64,000 nt of DNA from Terrimonas_B sp041743125 (GTDB lineage: Bacteria > Bacteroidota > Bacteroidia > Chitinophagales > Chitinophagaceae): NCBI GenBank assembly GCA_041743125.1, contig JBGTNK010000293.1, positions 17,099-81,098 of the forward strand, given 5' to 3'. Position 1 is the stretch's first letter, and each line of letters starts with the position of its first letter. The notes under the pieces were generated by a model. That model saw nothing but the letters and a program-made list of their open reading frames with translations, searched no databases and was not told the origin of the DNA. The position numbers and the translations under genes are program-made. This document shows positions 33,628 to 42,768 of the stretch, piece after piece.

Positions 33628-35949
33628 ATGTTATCGGGTAAGCCTTTATTTTATAAAAAATCTTTACAAGCAATTGTTGCCGTCCCTTTAATTGTGGCGT
33701 TCGTCTCCTGCACCATTGTAAAAAAATACCAGGCCGACAAGCCTTTTGTTTATAAAACAAATATCAACTTAATAGGCAACTTTTCAAACGAAGAAAAATC
33801 AGTATTGGTTTCTGGCCTTACTGACCAGTTAGATGACAGCATGCAGGCAAGAAAACTGGATAAGTTGCTATGGAGTGTAATGAAAAGCCCTCCTGTTTAT
33901 GACAGCAGTAATGCAGACAAGTCGATCATTTTTATGCAGGCATTGCTGCGATCATTAGGCTATTTCAGCGATTCTATTTATTATGCCCATACCATAAAAA
34001 AAGAGGGGGCCGATCAACTAAGGACAACCATAGATTTTTATGTGCGGCCCGGCAAGCAGGTGCACCTGGATTCAATCAGTTATTTGATGCGCCATGAAGA
34101 GTTGCAAGGCATTACTGACTCCGCACGAAAAGAAGCATTTATAAAAAAGGGAGATCCCTTTGCAAAGGGGCCAATTTCAGCCGAACTTGACAGATTAACT
34201 GAGTTATACCGCAACACCGGATACCTTCGTTTTACCCGGGATGAATTAGTGGGCCTTTGGGATACACTGGATGTTTCGCTTTTGCAACCCGGCATTGATC
34301 CTTTTGAACAACTTGAAATATTGCAAAGGCTTCGTGCCCGCCGTGAAAATCCTACGGCCAACCTTCAATTTCGTTTAAGAGGCATTGACAGTGCTAAGCT
34401 CACGAAGTTTTATATGGGCAATGTAACCGTTTATCCGGATTACATCAGCGATACGGCAGGGCTAACTGCAAGATCAAAAGTGGTAGAAGGCATTAAGGTG
34501 GTTCAGCATCGCAACAGGTTTAAATCAAAAATTTTCCCCCCCAATATTTACCTGCCGAAAGACAGCCTGTACCGGCAGCGTTATTATTTACGGACCCTCA
34601 ACCGACTTAATACTTTGGGAACCTGGCGCCTGGTAAATATTGATCAGCTACCCCGGCAGGACACGGTTGATTTTGTGATACGCCTTACCCCGGCTAAAAA
34701 ATATTCATTCAATACCAACCTGGAAGGAAGCATCAACCAAAGTGTGGTTGCCGGAAATCTTTTGGGTTTGGGTGTAAACGTTGGTTTGCAAAACAGGAAT
34801 TTTGCCAAAGCCGCCAACCTCACCAATTCCAATATCCGGTATGGTATTGAATTGGGAGAAAAGTTCGGCACGGGTCAATTTATACAAACGCAGCAGGTCA
34901 GTTTTAGCCACAATATTTATTTCCCGCGTTTTGTTCCAGGACTGAAATTGATACCGGTAAACCGGCGTGATAATTTCAGGACTTTATTTTCTTTTAATGC
35001 TGCCAATACCGAAAGGCGTTTACTTTATAATTTAACCACCATCAACGGATCATGGGGATATGAATTTCAAAGAAGAAAATTACTGGTCAACTTTAAATTT
35101 CCCAATATTGAATATTCATACCTTTTAAAAAGAGATAGTTTAAATAAATTAATAAAATCCAATCCTTCTTTGAAAAATGTTTTTACCGATGGATTTATTT
35201 CATCCGTCATTGCCAATATTACATTAAGCGGAGGTAAACGAAATAAGCTGAATATTTTTCGGACTAACTTTGAACAATCCGGTTTACTGACAGGCATCAT
35301 AAGAAATTCCTTTTTGGATTCCCAACTGTATCGTTTCATTAAACTCGATGCAGAATTTGCCCACCTGATACGCTTCAAAAAATCATCTATGGCCTTCCGT
35401 GCATTTGCCGGTGCAGGATATGAATTCAATTCTACACGCAATCCTCAAAAAAGAAATAACCTTCCTTTTTTCAAAGAATACTTTAGCGGTGGACCCAATA
35501 GTATGCGGGCATGGGCATTGAGAAGGCTGGGGCCGGGTTCTACCTTAAAAGAATTTAAAGATTCCCTTGGAACACCGGATCGCTATGGCGATATTCAACT
35601 GGAAGCAAATGCGGAATACCGGTTCCCTATCGGCAAGCCACTAGGTATAAAAGTCAATGGCGCATTATTTACCGATATCGGAAATATATGGTTTATGAAA
35701 AGTGCCCCAGACCGACCAGAAGAAGAAATTTTCAAACCCAGCAGGTTGTGGACGGATATTGGAATTGGTGCGGGTGGCGGTCTTCGTATCGATTTTGATT
35801 TCTTTGTTATCCGTTTCGATTATTCGTATCGTATAAAGGATCCCAGCCCAGCCTTATCCGATGCAGCTTTTCAAAATAAATGGTTCAGCTATCCCTTTTT
35901 TAAAGGTGCACAATTTCAATTAGGCATAGGTTATCCATTTATTTTTTAA
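33628..35949 (+). CDS. tamL: TamL, lipoprotein TamA-type Omp85 protein
   Basis: A 773-residue protein beginning with a lipoprotein signal (lipobox VSC, Cys28) followed by TIVKKYQADKPFVYKTN. POTRA-like repeats precede a C-terminal beta-barrel with Omp85 marks: PFFKEYFSGGPNSMRAWALRRLGPGS (the RG[F/Y]-type lid-lock motif region), and a last strand QFQLGIGYPFIF ending in Phe. Lipid-modified TamA homologues (TamL) are specific to Bacteroidota, where they pair with TamB for outer-membrane protein assembly or lipid transport; TamB is not adjacent here. Two convergent/divergent neighbours (SpoU methylase, smc) are common for tamL. Confidence 0.9.
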   Translation: MLSGKPLFYKKSLQAIVAVPLIVAFVSCTIVKKYQADKPFVYKTNINLIGNFSNEEKSVLVSGLTDQLDDSMQARKLDKLLWSVMKSPPVYDSSNADKSIIFMQALLRSLGYFSDSIYYAHTIKKEGADQLRTTIDFYVRPGKQVHLDSISYLMRHEELQGITDSARKEAFIKKGDPFAKGPISAELDRLTELYRNTGYLRFTRDELVGLWDTLDVSLLQPGIDPFEQLEILQRLRARRENPTANLQFRLRGIDSAKLTKFYMGNVTVYPDYISDTAGLTARSKVVEGIKVVQHRNRFKSKIFPPNIYLPKDSLYRQRYYLRTLNRLNTLGTWRLVNIDQLPRQDTVDFVIRLTPAKKYSFNTNLEGSINQSVVAGNLLGLGVNVGLQNRNFAKAANLTNSNIRYGIELGEKFGTGQFIQTQQVSFSHNIYFPRFVPGLKLIPVNRRDNFRTLFSFNAANTERRLLYNLTTINGSWGYEFQRRKLLVNFKFPNIEYSYLLKRDSLNKLIKSNPSLKNVFTDGFISSVIANITLSGGKRNKLNIFRTNFEQSGLLTGIIRNSFLDSQLYRFIKLDAEFAHLIRFKKSSMAFRAFAGAGYEFNSTRNPQKRNNLPFFKEYFSGGPNSMRAWALRRLGPGSTLKEFKDSLGTPDRYGDIQLEANAEYRFPIGKPLGIKVNGALFTDIGNIWFMKSAPDRPEEEIFKPSRLWTDIGIGAGGGLRIDFDFFVIRFDYSYRIKDPSPALSDAAFQNKWFSYPFFKGAQFQLGIGYPFIF

Positions 35950-35968
35950 AAATTTCTTTCATCATTTC

Positions 35969-35996
35969 AAAGAAAAAGTCCTGCAAAACAGGACTT
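35969..35996 (-). terminator. Terminator of smc
   Basis: Perfect 8-bp stem AAGTCCTG/CAGGACTT (35976-35996) with a CAAAA loop. On the minus strand a T-rich run follows (35977-35969), 47 bases after the smc stop; the plus-strand side has no T-run. Confidence 0.75.
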
Positions 35997-36042
35997 GATA
36001 GTTCAATCTATTTTATTATTTCTTTTGTCTTCAATTACTTTC

Positions 36043-39000
36043 TCAATTCTGATTTAATTTTCTAAAATCTACGCTGACCAGTTTACTTACACCGGGTTCC
36101 TGCATGGTTACCCCGTAGATCACATCCACCGTACTCATCGTCATTTTATTATGGGTTACAATAATGAACTGAGAATTGTCGCTGAACTGCCGGATCATGT
36201 TGGTGAACTTCCCTACGTTGGCATCATCAAGCGGCGCATCCACCTCATCTAAAATACAAAATGGTGCTGGCTTTATCAGGTAGATAGCAAACAACAAAGC
36301 GGTTGCTGTTAATGTTCTTTCACCACCACTTAACTGTGTAAGGGAAGAAGGGCGTTTGCCTTTTGGTTTTGCTATTACATCAATTCCTGTTTCTGCAAGA
36401 TTTTCCGGGTTTTCCAATACCAGGTCACACTGATCATCTTCTGTAAACAACGTTTGAAATACTTTATGAAAATGTTCTCTTACTAAATTAAATGTCTTCA
36501 GAAACTTTTGGTTAGCGGTTGCTTCCACCTCTTCTATCGTTTTCAGCAAACTTTCTTTCGCATTGACCAGGTCGTTCTTTTGCTCCACGATAAATTCATA
36601 ACGTTTTTTCATTTCTGTAAACGCTTCGATAGCCATCGGATTTACTTCGCCCAAGTTCTCCAATCGCTTTTTCATCCGGTCTGCTTTTTCCTGCAATTCT
36701 TCTATGGCCGCTTCGCCGGTCCTTTCCTGCTCAAGAATATCTTCCAGTTGTATGCGAAACTCTACATTCAATCTTTCTTTGGTTCCTGCAAGCTGAAGTT
36801 TTAATTCATTCAATTTGTCTTTGATGGCGGCCAGTAAATGCTCTACCTGCTCTTTATCTTTAACCAAATGCCGCAGACCGCTCTCTTTTTCATTTAGCAT
36901 GTTGCGCAGGTTATAATAAGCCTGGTCGGCTTCATTCAATGCTTTTTCCTCTTCTTCCTTTTTTCTCATCAATTCCAATAATCCCTCTTCTGTTCCTTTT
37001 AAGGATTCCTCCGATTGCCCGATATTATTTCCTGTTTCAGTTAACTGTGTGGTATTATTTTCTATTTGTGACCTAAGATCATTAAGTTGATTGGTTTTAA
37101 AAACCAGTTCCTGCTTCAAAGCATTGATCTTGCTTTGCTGGCGGGTGACATTCAGATTAAATTCGTTGAACTGCCTGGTGGCTTCGCTGTAACCACCTTC
37201 TGCATTTTTAAAAGACTCATCCGCCTCAGCCAGCCTGGATGCATTGGCCTGCAACTGCTCGTTAAAAACGGATAATTGCTGACGGACACCTTCTACGGAA
37301 AGTTGGGTATGTTCCAATTGCTGAACCAGCTCTTCCAACCTGTGAAGGCTGTTATTTTGCATGGAGTGAAGATTCTCCAGTTTATTATGCAAAGAAAAAA
37401 CCTGGTTAGTCAATTGCTGAATTTCCCTTTCTGTTTCCCTCACCGCATTTTCTCTCAGGTCTTCATTAAAAGCGATGACTTCATTATGCCTGGCCTGTAT
37501 GGTTGCCCGCAAGGATTCCACTACCCTATCCTGGTCCGCTATTTCTTCCTGTAATTTTTCCAGGTTTTTAACACGACCAATTTTTTTTCCTTCTATCATG
37601 CCCACACTTCCACCGGTCAAAGAGTATTTTCCTTTTACGTACTTGCCATTTTTTTCAATGATCACATACCCATTACTGTTTTCCAGGGCATCTTCACTAT
37701 CAGCAATAAATACATTGCTTAATAAATAGGCAGCCAGTCTTTTGTATTTTTCATCTACCTCTACTACACTCAATGCCGGAATAGCTCCTTCCAATAAATG
37801 CTCTGAATCCTGGGGCTGCTCCGTTAATTTATCAAGCAAAAAGAAATTGGCTTTTCCTTTTTTGTTTTCATCCAGTAAATGAACGGCCTGCAGACCTTCT
37901 TTCAGGTCGTTTACCAGGTAATAACTTAAGTACGGCTCCAGCACATTTTCTAATGCAGTTCTGTATTCCTCCTTTACATATAATACATCTGAAAGTATCG
38001 GCGACTCATGATTCCAGTTATAATTATTATGCAAAAACTTGACGCTGTCGGGATAGCCTTCCATGGAGTCGATCATGCTTTTCAGGAGATCGTGCTCATT
38101 TTTTTTGGAATCTAGCTTTCTTGTTTCTTCTGCCAGCTCATTACGCAAAGATTCCAGTACAGATTGTGTTTGAAGTATCTGCTCTTTGGTATTATCCTGG
38201 TGTTGTTGTAACTGTTCCAGGTCAACTTTTTTTATCTCCAGTTCTTTTTCATGCAATATCCTTTCCTGGTCCAGGCGATGTCTTTGTTCTTCCCGGTGTG
38301 TCCTTTCTTCTTCAATTTGAGTAACCGTTCTTTGCAGGTTTTGTATGGATGTATCGGCTACTGCTACTTTCTTTTCCGATTCAAACTGGCTGCGTTGTAC
38401 CTGCTGGTATTCGCTGCGCAACGTATCGACAGCATTTCTCTTTTCATCCAGCACTTTTCTCTTTGAATCCGCATCATCCTTTAATTGTTCTCGTCTTTCG
38501 CTTAACCCCGTAAGAGCCTTTTCTTCTTCCTCCAACTGCGTTCCCGTAAATGCAATGCTTTCATCAATTCCCTTTAGCTGACCACCGGCTTTTTGCAAAA
38601 ATTCTTTGAGGCTGGTTTCTCTTTCTTTTAAATATTCAAGACGCTGGGCAGAAAGATTTTTCTCATTTTCTTTGGTACGCACCATTTGCACCAGGTCATT
38701 AAAACTATGCTGCATAGATTGCAACGCTCTTTCCTTTTCTACAAAGGCCAGTTTCTCCTGCTCCAGCCCCGCTTCTTCAGTAGCTATGACAGCTTCCAAT
38801 TTTATTTTCTTATCCGTTGCTGTTTCCTGTTGTTCATTCAACTCTCTATAGGTGAGATTAAACCCCTCCAATGCGGCCTTCGCCAGCTCTATACTCACCT
38901 CCCGGTAATCCTTTTTGATCTCATGATATTTCTCTGCTTTTTTAGCCTGGCTTTCCAGCGATTTCAATTGGTTGTTGATCTCAAAAAGCAAGTCTTCAAT

Positions 39001-39570
39001 ACGGGCCAGATCAAGTTCCGTAGCATCCAGTTTTGACCGGGCTTCCTTTTTCCTCGTTTTGTATATAGAAATTCCGGCAGCCTGCTCCAGCATCCGGCGG
39101 CGGCTATTGTCCTTGTCTTTGATCAGGTCATCAACCATACCCAACTCAATAATGGCATAGCTATCTGTACTGATACCCGTATCCATAAACAAGTTTTGGA
39201 TATCCTTCAGGCGGCATTGCACGTCATTCAGGCGGTATTCGCTTTCGCCGCTTTTATAAAATTTCCTGGTTACGGTAACTGTGTTGAATTCGGTTGGCAG
39301 CAGGTTTTTGGTATTGTCAAAAGTCAGGCTAACCTCAGCTAACCCACTGGCAGAACGGCTCTTGGAGCCGTTAAACACAAGACTATCCAGGTTTTCGCTC
39401 CTCAACTGGCTGATCTTTTGTTCGCCGATCACCCAGCGGATACTATCCACGATATTGGATTTGCCGCAACCATTGGGCCCTACGATTCCTGTAATGTTAT
39501 CGTCAAAATTTACAATGGTCTTATCCGCAAAACTTTTGAATCCCTTGATCTCTAAGCTCTTTAATCTCAC
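36043..39570 (-). CDS. smc: Chromosome segregation protein SMC
   Basis: 1175 residues, normal size for bacterial SMC. It opens with GTG. Walker A GPNGCGKSN is at 31-39, followed by the Q-loop region WVIGEQKISQLRSENL. Two long coiled coils of about 300 and 400 residues flank a hinge near 510-680 (GGxxGxIxG-type VLEPYLSYYLVNDL to YSLTGGSVGMIEGKKIG). The C-terminal lobe has LSGGERTLTATALLFAIY (signature, about 1090) and Walker B APFCILDEVDAPLDDANV. SMC organises the nucleoid with ScpA/ScpB, neither of which is in the window. Confidence 0.98.
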   Translation of the reverse strand: MRLKSLEIKGFKSFADKTIVNFDDNITGIVGPNGCGKSNIVDSIRWVIGEQKISQLRSENLDSLVFNGSKSRSASGLAEVSLTFDNTKNLLPTEFNTVTVTRKFYKSGESEYRLNDVQCRLKDIQNLFMDTGISTDSYAIIELGMVDDLIKDKDNSRRRMLEQAAGISIYKTRKKEARSKLDATELDLARIEDLLFEINNQLKSLESQAKKAEKYHEIKKDYREVSIELAKAALEGFNLTYRELNEQQETATDKKIKLEAVIATEEAGLEQEKLAFVEKERALQSMQHSFNDLVQMVRTKENEKNLSAQRLEYLKERETSLKEFLQKAGGQLKGIDESIAFTGTQLEEEEKALTGLSERREQLKDDADSKRKVLDEKRNAVDTLRSEYQQVQRSQFESEKKVAVADTSIQNLQRTVTQIEEERTHREEQRHRLDQERILHEKELEIKKVDLEQLQQHQDNTKEQILQTQSVLESLRNELAEETRKLDSKKNEHDLLKSMIDSMEGYPDSVKFLHNNYNWNHESPILSDVLYVKEEYRTALENVLEPYLSYYLVNDLKEGLQAVHLLDENKKGKANFFLLDKLTEQPQDSEHLLEGAIPALSVVEVDEKYKRLAAYLLSNVFIADSEDALENSNGYVIIEKNGKYVKGKYSLTGGSVGMIEGKKIGRVKNLEKLQEEIADQDRVVESLRATIQARHNEVIAFNEDLRENAVRETEREIQQLTNQVFSLHNKLENLHSMQNNSLHRLEELVQQLEHTQLSVEGVRQQLSVFNEQLQANASRLAEADESFKNAEGGYSEATRQFNEFNLNVTRQQSKINALKQELVFKTNQLNDLRSQIENNTTQLTETGNNIGQSEESLKGTEEGLLELMRKKEEEEKALNEADQAYYNLRNMLNEKESGLRHLVKDKEQVEHLLAAIKDKLNELKLQLAGTKERLNVEFRIQLEDILEQERTGEAAIEELQEKADRMKKRLENLGEVNPMAIEAFTEMKKRYEFIVEQKNDLVNAKESLLKTIEEVEATANQKFLKTFNLVREHFHKVFQTLFTEDDQCDLVLENPENLAETGIDVIAKPKGKRPSSLTQLSGGERTLTATALLFAIYLIKPAPFCILDEVDAPLDDANVGKFTNMIRQFSDNSQFIIVTHNKMTMSTVDVIYGVTMQEPGVSKLVSVDFRKLNQN

Positions 39571-39844
39571 TGTATTCAGGTTTTAAGTAGCGGCGAATTT
39601 AAGTCAATAAGGATGAAAACAGTTTTTGGTAATCAACCATTTATTCACAAGAGATTGGTAAAAATGGGGAGAAGAAATATGGGTTTGCTACCACCTGCAT
39701 TGCAAAGGGCATCGTTTGTTGCGTCGCACTCTTCATTACTTATTGAAATAACAAACCGCCAGACTGCCACTAAAAGATAGTAAGTTTAAGTGATCAAATC
39801 ATCCCAAATCCACCAAAAAGTTCCGCCACTCCCAACAACACAGA
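39571..39844. other. Intergenic stretch left of the GIY-YIG element
   Basis: No gene found. AAGGGCATCGT (39705-39715) and GAAATAACAAA (39745-39755) each recur on the other side of the element with at most one mismatch (40327-40337, 40348-40358), but with different spacing, so their meaning is unclear. Confidence 0.35.
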
Positions 39845-39863
39845 GTCTTCGTCTTTGCGAGGC
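39845..39863 (+). repeat. Left inverted repeat of the GIY-YIG element
   Basis: GTCTTCGTCTTTGCGAGGC; pairs with 40300-40318 (18 of 19 bases). The outward-flanking bases do not extend the match. Confidence 0.8.
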
Positions 39864-39955
39864 TGCCAGCTGTATCTTCATTGTTTAAAGAATTTGCCGG
39901 CGAGCCGAAGCAAACCAAAAAACAAAGCGATCTTTTTAAACACAAACTCTGTACA

Positions 39956-40255
39956 ATGCGAAAAGGAGGATGGGTATACATCATGTGCAGCCTGAACAAT
40001 ACCACCCTATATGTCGGAGTCACGTCCAACCTTGCAGCCAGGGTGGCCCAACATAAAGAAAATTTTTATCCCAATAGTTTTACGGCGAGATATAATTGCA
40101 AGAAACTCGTCTATTACGCTTGGTTTGATACCATAATGGAAGCAATAGAAGAGGAAAAAAGAATAAAAGGGGGCAGCCGGAATAAAAAAGAAATAATGAT
40201 CAACTTTATGAATCCTGACTGGAATGACTTGTATAATGAGGTCAGGTTACTTTAG
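39956..40255 (+). CDS. Stand-alone GIY-YIG nuclease-domain protein
   Basis: From ATG 39956 the protein is 99 residues, one GIY-YIG domain: WVYIMCSLNNTTLYVGVTSNLAARVAQHKE has the Y-x9-11-YxG core and the catalytic Arg, and the C-terminal half holds WFDTIMEAIEEEKRIKGGSRNKKEIMI with the catalytic Glu. This is the small single-domain URI/YhbQ type, common in Bacteroidota, without a fused partner. A TTG at 39881 would add 25 residues of atypical sequence. It is an endonuclease by family; the substrate is unknown. The gene is inside an inverted-repeat element. Confidence 0.9.
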   Translation: MRKGGWVYIMCSLNNTTLYVGVTSNLAARVAQHKENFYPNSFTARYNCKKLVYYAWFDTIMEAIEEEKRIKGGSRNKKEIMINFMNPDWNDLYNEVRLL

Positions 40256-40299
40256 ATTGCGTCAGCCAGCAAGAACCATTAATAACCAATTTCAATATG

Positions 40300-40318
40300 G
40301 CCTCGCAATGACGAAGAC
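40300..40318 (-). repeat. Right inverted repeat of the GIY-YIG element
   Basis: Plus strand reads GCCTCGCAATGACGAAGAC; its complement matches the left arm at 18 of 19 bases. Confidence 0.8.
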
Positions 40319-40506
40319 ACCGGGAGAAGGGCATTGTCCTACATGTCGAAATAACAAAACTAACTGGAAGACAAAAAAAGATGCTAAACCATAGAGTAGC
40401 CACCAAAAGAATGGAAATAGCTTTAAAGAATCCGCAGGCGGCCGAAATAAATTATTAAACTAAACGATCACGTAAAACCCATACACCTGCTGCGAAGCAA
40501 CCCACA

Positions 40507-41091
40507 TCACGCCTTCTCATACACAAACTTCTCTCCTTTCATCAGCGGATGTTTACCTGACAAAGCATACCTCGATATCTTTAATGGAAAATCAGTGAAG
40601 AACACTTCCATCAGCCATGGTTCAAAACGGAACTCAAAATAATTATGAGTCGGATCATTTATCATAAAGTGAGTATAGCGTTCCTGACAAAATTCAAATA
40701 CCATGGATATAGTTGTTACCGGTTGAAGTGGAAAGGCCACTTCTCCCCTTTCATTTGTTTTTATCCATGAACCTGTTTCTCCATTTTTTAAACTAAAATA
40801 GGCATGCCGCACCAAAACAGGATTACCACCTACAATTCTAGCAACAATAAAATCCGTATTGATCTTTTTTGAGTCTGCCATTGCAAAATCCTTTCCGCCC
40901 CAGCCCTTGCTTTGCAAAATCACCTGGTCGTTTTCTATGCTCCATTGGCCTGCTCCATACCGGTCAACAGATCCATAAGTAAAAAAGAAACGAAAACTGC
41001 CGTCGGGGTTTAGCTTAAATCCAGAATCTGTGATTTTAACTTCCTGGAGCTTATAAAAGCCGGCCACCTTCTCCATAGTATTTTTTCCCAT
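40507..41091 (-). CDS. Hypothetical protein, family not recognised
   Basis: A 194-residue protein opening MGKNTMEKVAGFYKLQEVKI (a second ATG at 41076). It has no signal peptide or membrane segment. The first half (YGSVDRYGAGQWSIENDQVILQSKGWGGKDFAM) looks like a beta-rich lipocalin-like or avidin-like strand pattern; the middle has a WIKTNERGEVAFPL stretch like a bacterial Ig/transthyretin-type edge, and the C-terminus has NDPTHNYFEFRFEPWLMEVFF. None of this is a firm assignment. It lies between the GIY-YIG element and a hydrolase remnant, in a poorly conserved-looking region. Confidence 0.65.
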   Translation of the reverse strand: MGKNTMEKVAGFYKLQEVKITDSGFKLNPDGSFRFFFTYGSVDRYGAGQWSIENDQVILQSKGWGGKDFAMADSKKINTDFIVARIVGGNPVLVRHAYFSLKNGETGSWIKTNERGEVAFPLQPVTTISMVFEFCQERYTHFMINDPTHNYFEFRFEPWLMEVFFTDFPLKISRYALSGKHPLMKGEKFVYEKA

Positions 41092-41168
41092 AAGTGTAAA
41101 ACTAAATCCTGTTATAAAATGCAGATACCGGTTTGGCTACCTGGTTAATTTTGAATGAATAATATTTT

Positions 41169-41381
41169 TCATTTCGGCATTTGTTTCATGACCCAATCGC
41201 CCCGTAAGAATGCGGATACCTGCCGTACAAAATTAGCCTGGTTGGCCTCCCCCAAATGTGGCTCATGCCAGCCATTTGCAATAGTAGATAAATGCGCTCC
41301 CGGAATGTATTTAAACATTACCCATGCCTGGGATACGGGAACAAAATCATTATCACCATGCACAAAACATAGCCAATGAAG
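41169..41381 (-). pseudogene. C-terminal remnant of an alpha/beta hydrolase
   Basis: The open minus-strand frame encodes about 70 residues reading LHWLCFVHGDNDFVPVSQAW then GAHLSTIANGWHEPHLGEAN, NFVRQVSAFLRGDWVMK: the Asp-bearing strand, catalytic-His region and final helix of an alpha/beta hydrolase. A TAA in frame at 41384-41382 closes it upstream, and the space where the N-terminal two thirds should be is occupied by the divergent AI-2E transporter gene starting at 41454. So it is a truncated leftover, not a full gene. No frameshifted continuation was found. Confidence 0.65.
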
Positions 41382-41453
41382 TTACAAAGAATGTTTTTCC
41401 AGCTATTAATTTTGGAATGTTTCAAAAGATTATCTTCATTTTATATTCAACAT

Positions 41454-42551
41454 ATGAGCACTACTAACTACCCATTTTATGTTAAGCTTTGCCTGCACCT
41501 GGTAAGTATTTATATACTGGGATTATTGATTTACCTGGGAAGCGATATCATCATGCCCGTTTGTTTTGGAATTGTACTGGCCATGCTATTATTACCTGTT
41601 GTTAATTGGCTAATACGAAGAGGAATTCCGGGAGTGCCTGCTATTATTCTGGCTATTTTGCTGGCACTGTTAATTGTAGGTGGCATCCTTTATTTTCTGT
41701 CCTCACAGGTAGCCAATTTTATGACGGATCTGCCCGGAATTAAAGAAAAATTAGCTCAACATATTTCCACATTACAAAGTTGGATAAATGACAGGCTTAA
41801 TATTAGTATAAAGGAACAAGCCACTGCAGTTGAAAGCGCTAAACAAAATATTCAGGAAGGCGGCTCAGCAGGTATAGGCACCGCCCTGGTGGGTGTAGCC
41901 AGTATCATGGTCATGTTGATCTTATTGCCCCTTTATACTTTCTTACTTCTATATTACCGAAAACTAATACATAAATTTTTATTGGACGTATTTGCCACCC
42001 GCTACCAGCAGCAGGTAGTAGGGGTGCTAACGGAGTCCAAAAGTATTGTACAGGGATATATGGTAGGCCTCATGCTGGAAATGGCCATCGTAACTATTCT
42101 TAATGCGGCCGGATTTCTAATTATTGGTATTGAATATGCCATCTTCCTGGCTTTACTTGCAGCTGTGCTAAACCTGATTCCATATATCGGTATGCTGATA
42201 GCTTCTGTCATTTGTATGGCGGTTACTCTTACTACTTCAAACAACGTGGGTGATATCATCTGGGTTGGTGTTATCTTAATCGTGGTACAGTTTATAGATA
42301 ATAATTTTATTATGCCCTATGTGGTCAGTTCAAAGGTTCGTATCAATGCACTGGTGTCAATCATCGGCGTGCTGGTGGGTGGTGCCCTGGCCGGCATTTC
42401 CGGAATGTTCCTTTCAATACCCGGCATCGCCATTCTCAAAGCCATATTCGACAGAGTAGATGGATTAAAACCCTGGGGTGAAATATTAGGAGATGACCAG
42501 GGAGCAACTGCTGCGGCCGGAAGAAAAAAGAAAAAAAAGGACCCTGAATAA
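41454..42551 (+). CDS. AI-2E family transporter (PerM/YdiK type)
   Basis: From ATG 41454 the protein has 365 residues and the family topology: an N-terminal pair of helices (YVKLCLHLVSIYILGLLIYLG), a helix near 60-95 with IRRGIPGVPAIILAILLALLIVGG, a long cytoplasmic/periplasmic loop with SSQVANFMTDLPGIKEKL, then about four C-terminal helices with the conserved LNLIPYIGMLIASVICMA and IVVQFIDNNFIMPYVVSSKVRINAL. The C-terminus is a basic KKKKKKDPE-like tail. Family members export small molecules; autoinducer-2 export is only the name-giving case. The start at 41376 (TTG region) is less likely. Confidence 0.9.
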   Translation: MSTTNYPFYVKLCLHLVSIYILGLLIYLGSDIIMPVCFGIVLAMLLLPVVNWLIRRGIPGVPAIILAILLALLIVGGILYFLSSQVANFMTDLPGIKEKLAQHISTLQSWINDRLNISIKEQATAVESAKQNIQEGGSAGIGTALVGVASIMVMLILLPLYTFLLLYYRKLIHKFLLDVFATRYQQQVVGVLTESKSIVQGYMVGLMLEMAIVTILNAAGFLIIGIEYAIFLALLAAVLNLIPYIGMLIASVICMAVTLTTSNNVGDIIWVGVILIVVQFIDNNFIMPYVVSSKVRINALVSIIGVLVGGALAGISGMFLSIPGIAILKAIFDRVDGLKPWGEILGDDQGATAAAGRKKKKKDPE

Positions 42552-42768
42552 CAAAATTTATTTCATCGTTTAATTTAGCCTGTATTAAATAATAAAGGAG
42601 AAAAGAAAGTGGGAACTCTTTCCAGGTTTTATTTAATTAAATTTCACATTACAACACATAATATTTTCCCGGATTCAGTTCATTGCACTTAAAACGCACT
42701 TCATTACATTGGTGGCCTGGCAGTATTATCATGAAAAATAAATTGCATATAAACAAGTTAAAAATTGT

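Larger units (their letters stand above)
39845..40318. mobile_element. Candidate GIY-YIG mobile element bounded by 19-bp inverted repeats
   Basis: A GIY-YIG gene sits inside two outer arms, GTCTTCGTCTTTGCGAGGC and the complement of GCCTCGCAATGACGAAGAC, 19 bases with one mismatch. Between each arm and the gene are further related segments (CGAGCCGAAGCAA and GCGATCT on the left; AGATTGC with GCCAGC on the right). The inner sequence CGTCATTGCGAGG followed by CGAAGCAA is like short repeats known from many bacterial genomes. The boundaries are drawn at the outer repeat ends. Mobility is inferred, not shown; no target-site duplication was seen. Confidence 0.55.

Noticed and set aside
39705..40358. 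Matching segments AAGGGCATYGT and GAAATAACAAA on both sides of the GIY-YIG element as target duplications
   Set aside because: The spacing between the two segments differs on the two sides (about 29 and 10 bases), so they are not a clean duplication.
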